Source: Cladobotryum mycophilum
Lineage: Eukaryota > Ascomycota > Sordariomycetes > Hypocreales > Hypocreaceae
Direction of reading: 5' to 3'
DNA: 64,000 nt
Assembly (NCBI GenBank): GCA_036429605.1
Contig: CM071589.1
Span: 4,216,001-4,280,000 of the forward strand
Shown in pieces: positions 59,618-64,000 of this stretch. A program made the position numbers and the translations under genes. Under the pieces are notes generated by a model, which was not told where the DNA came from, did no database searches, and saw only the letters and a program-made list of their open reading frames with translations. Position 1 is the stretch's first letter. Each line of letters begins with the position of its first letter.

Positions 59618-60936
59618 ATGGTTACCAAAAGCAAGCTACGAATGGCATTAGCTGCCGAAAAGGGCGTCGACTTCAAGAAATTGAAAGAGCAGAAGAAGCG
59701 CAAAGCAACACTCAAGCGCAAAAACGGCGGGGCACCGTTGAAGCAATCTGAGGATGACAGTGACTCGGAAGAGCACAGTGAGATCGATGAGGATGAAGAG
59801 CAGGTCGAGAAAAATGTACTATTGGCAAGTTGATTATAAATTGACTACGCGAAACTAATGCTCTCTGCAGCAGATGAATCTCGATGCTATTGATGAGAGC
59901 GATACGTCAGACTCGGAAATTGAGCTAGAAGAGAAAATCCCCCGAAACTCGAGGAGAAACGCGCAGAAAGAGGCCGAGAAGATGGAAGAAGTTGACGATG
60001 AGGACGAGGATGAAGAGGAAGACGACGAAGAAGACATTCCTGTTTCTGACCTCGAGGACCTTGACGACGATGATAGGGAAGACCTTGTTGCTCACACAAG
60101 GCTCACTATAAATAATACGTCTGCCTTACTTGCGGCTCTCGATCGCATATCCATTCCTACCGACAAGAGCGTACCATTTGCGACCCACCAGTCCATCGTC
60201 TCCTCCACCGAGACCTCAGAGTCAATCCCGGATGTATCAGATGATCTTCAACGAGAGCTGGCTTTTTATTCTCAATGTCTTGAGGCAGCGCGCCAAGGTC
60301 GAGCTAAGCTTCTCGCCGAAGGCGTTCCCTTTTCTCGCCCCAAGGATTATTTTGCTGAAATGGTCAAGGAAGATGCACACATGGAGAAAGTCAAGGCTAA
60401 ACTTGTTGAAGAAGCTTCTGCAAAGAAGGCTTCGGCTGAGGCGCGCAAGCTTAGAGACTTGAAGAAATTCGGCAAGCAGGTTCAGGTTGCCAAGCTTCAG
60501 GAACGGCAGAAGACCAAGCGCGAGACATTGGAAAAGATTAAGACGCTCAAGCGAAGTGAGTTTCCCAAGTGCACCGGAGTATGTTCAGTTGACTAATCTG
60601 TCGTCTCTTTTAGAGCGTCAAGAATCTAGCGGCGACGTGGGCACTAATGAAGCCGACCTCTTCGACGTTGGCGTGGACACTGAGATTGCAAAGCACTCCC
60701 AGCGCTCTGGTGCTGGTCGGCAGCAGCGTGGGCCCCAATCCGCAAACCCCAAGCGTCAAAAGAAGAACGAGAAGTACGGCTTTGGAGGCAAAAAGCGACA
60801 TGCTAAATCTGGCGATGCCGTCAGCTCTGGTGATCTCTCTACCTTTAACGCAAAGAAGATGAAAGCTGGAGGAAAGCCCAAAGGCAAAGCATCAAGACCG
60901 GGGAAAGGTAGGAGAAAGGCCATGGCTTCTAAATAA
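59618..60936 (+). CDS. EBP2: rRNA-processing protein Ebp2
   Basis: Nucleolar assembly factor of the 60S subunit, needed for 27S pre-rRNA processing and partner of Rrs1 and Rrp14. Three exons, 59618-59815, 59871-60555 and 60614-60936, give 401 aa, as expected. The N-terminal third is Lys-rich and then very acidic (runs of Asp/Glu around residues 95-135). The conserved Ebp2 core follows: DVSDDLQRELAFYSQCLEAA, GVPFSRPKDYFAEMVKEDAHMEKVKAKL and RKLRDLKKFGKQVQVAKLQE. The C-terminus is strongly basic, with KNEKYGFGGKKRHAKS and a Gly/Lys-rich tail. The ATG at 59618 gives the usual MVTKSKL start. At the first acceptor CAGCAG offers two choices that differ by one Gln. Confidence 0.93.
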
Positions 60937-61946
60937 GCCGAAGATAACATGATAAACTCACTACCTGTTAGCCGTGGTGCCGGTGCATGTGTTAAGAGTA
61001 TGTGGTTAGATAGGCATAGGTTTAGGCGTCTGGTAGTTCACTCAACTTCAATTAACCCTTGACTTGCGTTGTTATAATCTCAAATACCCATCTACTTTTT
61101 ATGAAAATAAACGCTCGATATCTTGAATTGTACCGCTCAATGAATGTCCAAATAGAGCGTCATGTCGTTGATCGCATTTCATCTATGAACCGAAGAGACA
61201 TTTAAGAGATTTTGACTCGTGTCCTAAACTAATCCATCCCATCATGGCCCTTCACAGGGTGTGCGCTGTTCTGCTCCTGTGTCTTCTGCCCCTATAAATT
61301 CCCTTTCCCAAACTGCACCCGTTATGATCCCTTTGTCGATACCCAAATAGGTTGTGATAACGATGCTTCCTTCAACCTCGCAGGGCGGTTTAATGACGTT
61401 GCCTCATGAGAACACAAGGAGAGCGCCGTGATTCCTGAACTCTTTTTCTGCTACTTCTTCGACGATGCTGCCATTTCGCCAACTTTGTGAAACGTTGGTA
61501 AATAGACTTGGAAAAAAAGATATGAATACGTCTATGCACTTACATTAATATCAAGGTATATATATGGCGTATACATCGTGTATTTTTGGAGCTGTAATTG
61601 CTCCAACGGAATGTGGTAGACCACTGAATGCCGCAACCGCCCATGTGCATCGCAAACTGAGAGCAAGGAAAGCAAAATGCTAGGAATTAAAAAACCCCAA
61701 AAAAAAGCCAAAACCAAGGATGTTGACTCCAGAAAAGCTCCATTAAACCGCCATGATCGGAACCAGGTGCGCCAATAAATAAATAAAAACCAGTGGTATC
61801 GAGAAGAAATGCCGTGAGTGAGCTGATGAAACGCTTGGCTGTGCAATGCAGTCGCAACCTTCCAACAACAAAGTCTTTGAATCATACGTTTTATTTCGAA
61901 ATCGATGAACGCCACACATCTACCATCATTGTGACAGCCGTTTTGC
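60937..61946. other. Convergent 3' region between EBP2 and the MYND gene
   Basis: About 1 kb with no supported gene. A minus-strand frame from 62287 to 61532 overlaps the MYND gene in another frame and runs into this region; it has no family resemblance and is treated as chance. Confidence 0.5.
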
Positions 61947-63794
61947 CTACGGAGAGGCGGCAACGCACCAATGACGGTGGAAGGCCCAGGCACTCTTTTG
62001 GCATTCCTTACTGCAGTATTTAGTCCGACGGCATCGTCGACATTTGGCGAATTGCCTTGTGAACTCTTCCCACCTGCCACACTGATAGTAAGCGCATTGC
62101 CTAATGCCTCCACGGGTGTCGTCTTTGCGGCAGAGGTTCCGCATAACGACACCAGCCCAGTACTGCATGTCGGTACTATGATATCGGACGGTAAACTTTT
62201 CGACCAATGGAAAGAGATTGAAGTCGTTATCGAGAAGATATTCTTCATCTTCTTCAGTATCTTGGTTGTCGGTGGGCTCCTCCTCACTATCTAGGGCTGT
62301 TAAGTCCTTGCCAATAGTAAGTCTTGGTACAAGATGGCTACTTTGAAAGTATGAGCGCAAGCCACAGTACTTGGAAACATAAGCCAGAAGTTGCAAAGAC
62401 ATGAGAACATCCTCTTCACGAGGCATTGCAGCAAGCATCTGAGGGTTCGGAACAAAATGACGATCGAGAAGATAGCGAGGAACAGCGGAGCTTGGAGCCG
62501 GCACTTGTGGAGGAGTTGCCAAAGTCGGCCGATTTGGAGAAAGACCGATTGGGGGCACTGGTGTAGGGGCTATGTTATTTCGAATACTTCCGTCAATGGT
62601 TGCGCGGTGAGTGATATTGAAGGTTCCAGCATCCTGGTGGGTCTCTGATACTGTCGTGGTAGTTAGTTCCAGTGACTCTCCTGCCAATATGCTTTCGCCA
62701 TCGTCCATCGTGATATCCTGAATCCCGACTGCTGACTGAATCTCTGCAGTGCCTGCCATCTCGGCGTCTGGCGACTCGTCTGACTGCATACTATCTCCGT
62801 TGAGATCATCTGGCTCGGCAGTGGAGTTTTGGTGTCTAATTGAAGGTCTTCTACGTGATCGAGTGGTAGCATCTAGGGCTGTGGTAGAACGAACTGGGGA
62901 TCGTAGTTGGGAAGATGGAAGAGGCGTTGTGGGTGAATTGGGCTGTGATACTAGATCACCAGGAACATATGAAGGCATAGAAGCTAGGCGATCCACATCC
63001 TGCACTGTGCGTATAAACCCATCAACAGGTTCTATAGCGGGGACAGCAGTTGCGAGAGGCTGGATTGGTTGTCGGACGGCGGCGGTTGCGTGTCGCCTTT
63101 CAGTTCCCTGGAAATTATGACGCTGGCGATGTGGTGTTACAACTAAGCGGTCTGGGGTTGCGTGGAGGTTTGAATGGCCAGTTGACGATGACTCGGCATT
63201 CTGCCCATTAGTAGTGGTAGATGGCCCAGCAAACATGGAAGACACGTCGATTGAGGGTGGTGGCCCTTGTCGTCGAAATGACCGGGAGTCTTGATCAGTC
63301 CGGTTAGGGTGGGAGGGAGAGGCGGCTTTGGAGGAATTCCGATGATCATGACTCTTGTGACGGTGATGGTCATGAATCTTCTGTTTGGCCTCCTCAGCTT
63401 TCTCACGGCATCGTTCGATAGCCTTGATGTAGTTGTCAAGAATTGTAGCAATGACGGGGACCATATCAGCCTCAACAACTCTAGTGCGAACATTTTCAGT
63501 TCCTCGGACGCCGATATTGACAACACACTGGAAGGCTAGATTCCATTTCCACATGCCCATCATGTCCTTGCTCCGCCCCTGTTTGAGAATGCATACTAGG
63601 CGTTCGATTCCTCCATCAACCGTGAGAATATCTCTGATGCGGGCTGATGACGTGGTTAAGTATGCAAGATGATTGAGTGAATTGATCAGTGGTAACGTTG
63701 AGGTACAATCGAGAGCCCTACGGTCATAGAGGGCCGTAGTAATCCCTACAGACGCCTTGTTGACGTTGGGGATACTGAAATTGACTTCTCTCAT
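61947..63794 (-). CDS. samB: MYND-type zinc finger protein SamB/Mub1
   Basis: Single-exon gene on the minus strand, 615 aa. SamB of Aspergillus affects hyphal morphology and septum positioning; the yeast relative Mub1 works with the E3 Ubr2 to degrade Rpn4. The first 140 residues are the conserved armadillo-like region (MREVNFSIPNVNKASVGITT, then DRRALDCTSTLPLINSLNHL and IERLVCILKQGRSKD). The middle (about 150-450) is low-complexity, rich in His, Ser, Pro and Thr. A second conserved block (LMSLQLLAYVSKYCGLRSYF) leads to the C-terminal MYND finger, whose Cys/His ligands lie in AYYQCGRWEE, FAKCRRCRRTKYCSKECQ and FHRHWC. The ATG at 63794 was chosen because it gives the family N-terminus; the frame is open a further 21 codons upstream but without an ATG. 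Confidence 0.93.
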   Translation of the reverse strand: MREVNFSIPNVNKASVGITTALYDRRALDCTSTLPLINSLNHLAYLTTSSARIRDILTVDGGIERLVCILKQGRSKDMMGMWKWNLAFQCVVNIGVRGTENVRTRVVEADMVPVIATILDNYIKAIERCREKAEEAKQKIHDHHRHKSHDHRNSSKAASPSHPNRTDQDSRSFRRQGPPPSIDVSSMFAGPSTTTNGQNAESSSTGHSNLHATPDRLVVTPHRQRHNFQGTERRHATAAVRQPIQPLATAVPAIEPVDGFIRTVQDVDRLASMPSYVPGDLVSQPNSPTTPLPSSQLRSPVRSTTALDATTRSRRRPSIRHQNSTAEPDDLNGDSMQSDESPDAEMAGTAEIQSAVGIQDITMDDGESILAGESLELTTTTVSETHQDAGTFNITHRATIDGSIRNNIAPTPVPPIGLSPNRPTLATPPQVPAPSSAVPRYLLDRHFVPNPQMLAAMPREEDVLMSLQLLAYVSKYCGLRSYFQSSHLVPRLTIGKDLTALDSEEEPTDNQDTEEDEEYLLDNDFNLFPLVEKFTVRYHSTDMQYWAGVVMRNLCRKDDTRGGIRQCAYYQCGRWEEFTRQFAKCRRCRRTKYCSKECQKSAWAFHRHWCVAASP

Positions 63795-64000
63795 GGCGAA
63801 ATGATGGATCCACCAATGGATCGACTCGGGCTGAGTTCGATGGAAGGGTTGAGACACCGATAGGTTGAGAGGTTATATAGCCCCTCAAGGGGGACTTGGT
63901 GACGATGAGCACAAGACGTCCTTGTGCGGAGTGACAGAGTGACCGAAAAGTAGAATGTGAAGAAAGCGTCGAAGGAACAGTACTTGCTGAAACGGGCGAC

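Noticed and set aside
61532..62287. Minus-strand 251-codon frame overlapping the end of the MYND gene
   Set aside because: It lies in another frame of the same strand as the MYND finger and continues into the 3' region; no family features.
19738..64000. Biosynthetic gene cluster or defence island in the right two thirds
   Set aside because: All recognisable genes are dispersed housekeeping functions without polyketide, NRPS, terpene, transporter or regulator partners.

Overview
The window looks like nuclear DNA of a filamentous ascomycete, most probably Sordariomycetes and plausibly Hypocreales. The reasons are short introns (about 50-80 nt) with GT/AG ends and CTAAC/CTGAC-type branch sites, housekeeping genes of the Pezizomycotina type (TFIIIC tau138 near 1,900 aa, a SamB-type MYND protein, a Rheb GTPase, complex I), a tiny CaaX lipopeptide pheromone precursor, intergenic islands of the TACCTAGGTA word, and a long AT-only block with the signature of repeat-induced point mutation (RIP). 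The genus cannot be fixed from sequence alone.

Layout. Positions 1-652 hold the 5' part of an apparently undamaged LTR retrotransposon (gag-like ORF on the minus strand, open at the window edge). Positions 653 to about 19,480 are an extremely AT-rich, gene-free block built of old nested repeats: one family (called R1 here) recurs on both strands, and a short terminal-inverted-repeat element (called M1) occurs at least twice. From about 19,500 to 64,000 the sequence is ordinary gene-dense euchromatin with 15 intron-bearing or single-exon protein genes plus one 27-codon pheromone gene. I rebuilt each gene exon by exon, and all but one close in frame from ATG to stop.

Gene order: KGD2 (2-oxoglutarate dehydrogenase E2, -), Rheb GTPase (+), cytosolic seryl-tRNA synthetase (+), a family C78 cysteine peptidase of the ZUP1/Mug105 type (+), HAM1 ITP pyrophosphatase (-), class V myosin (+), Fap7 (+), a P5B-type P-ATPase of the Ypk9/ATP13A2 group with an apparent 1-nt frameshift (-), Nap1 histone chaperone (+), 3-phosphoglycerate dehydrogenase (+), a 50-aa complex I-type subunit (-), Ubc6 (+), TFIIIC largest subunit (-), a basic coiled-coil protein of unknown function (-), an a-factor-like pheromone precursor (+), Ebp2 (+) and a SamB-type MYND protein (-).

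These are mostly unlinked housekeeping functions and I see no biosynthetic or defence cluster. Loose themes are serine metabolism and charging (PHGDH, SerRS), ribosome biogenesis (Fap7, Ebp2), ubiquitin (Ubc6, C78 peptidase) and three proteins with C-terminal CaaX boxes (Rheb, Nap1, pheromone). The points most worth a second look are the hidden pheromone gene, the P5B ATPase frameshift, the C78 peptidase without visible zinc fingers, and the M1/R1 repeat structure inside the RIP block. No tRNA, rRNA or CRISPR was recognised.
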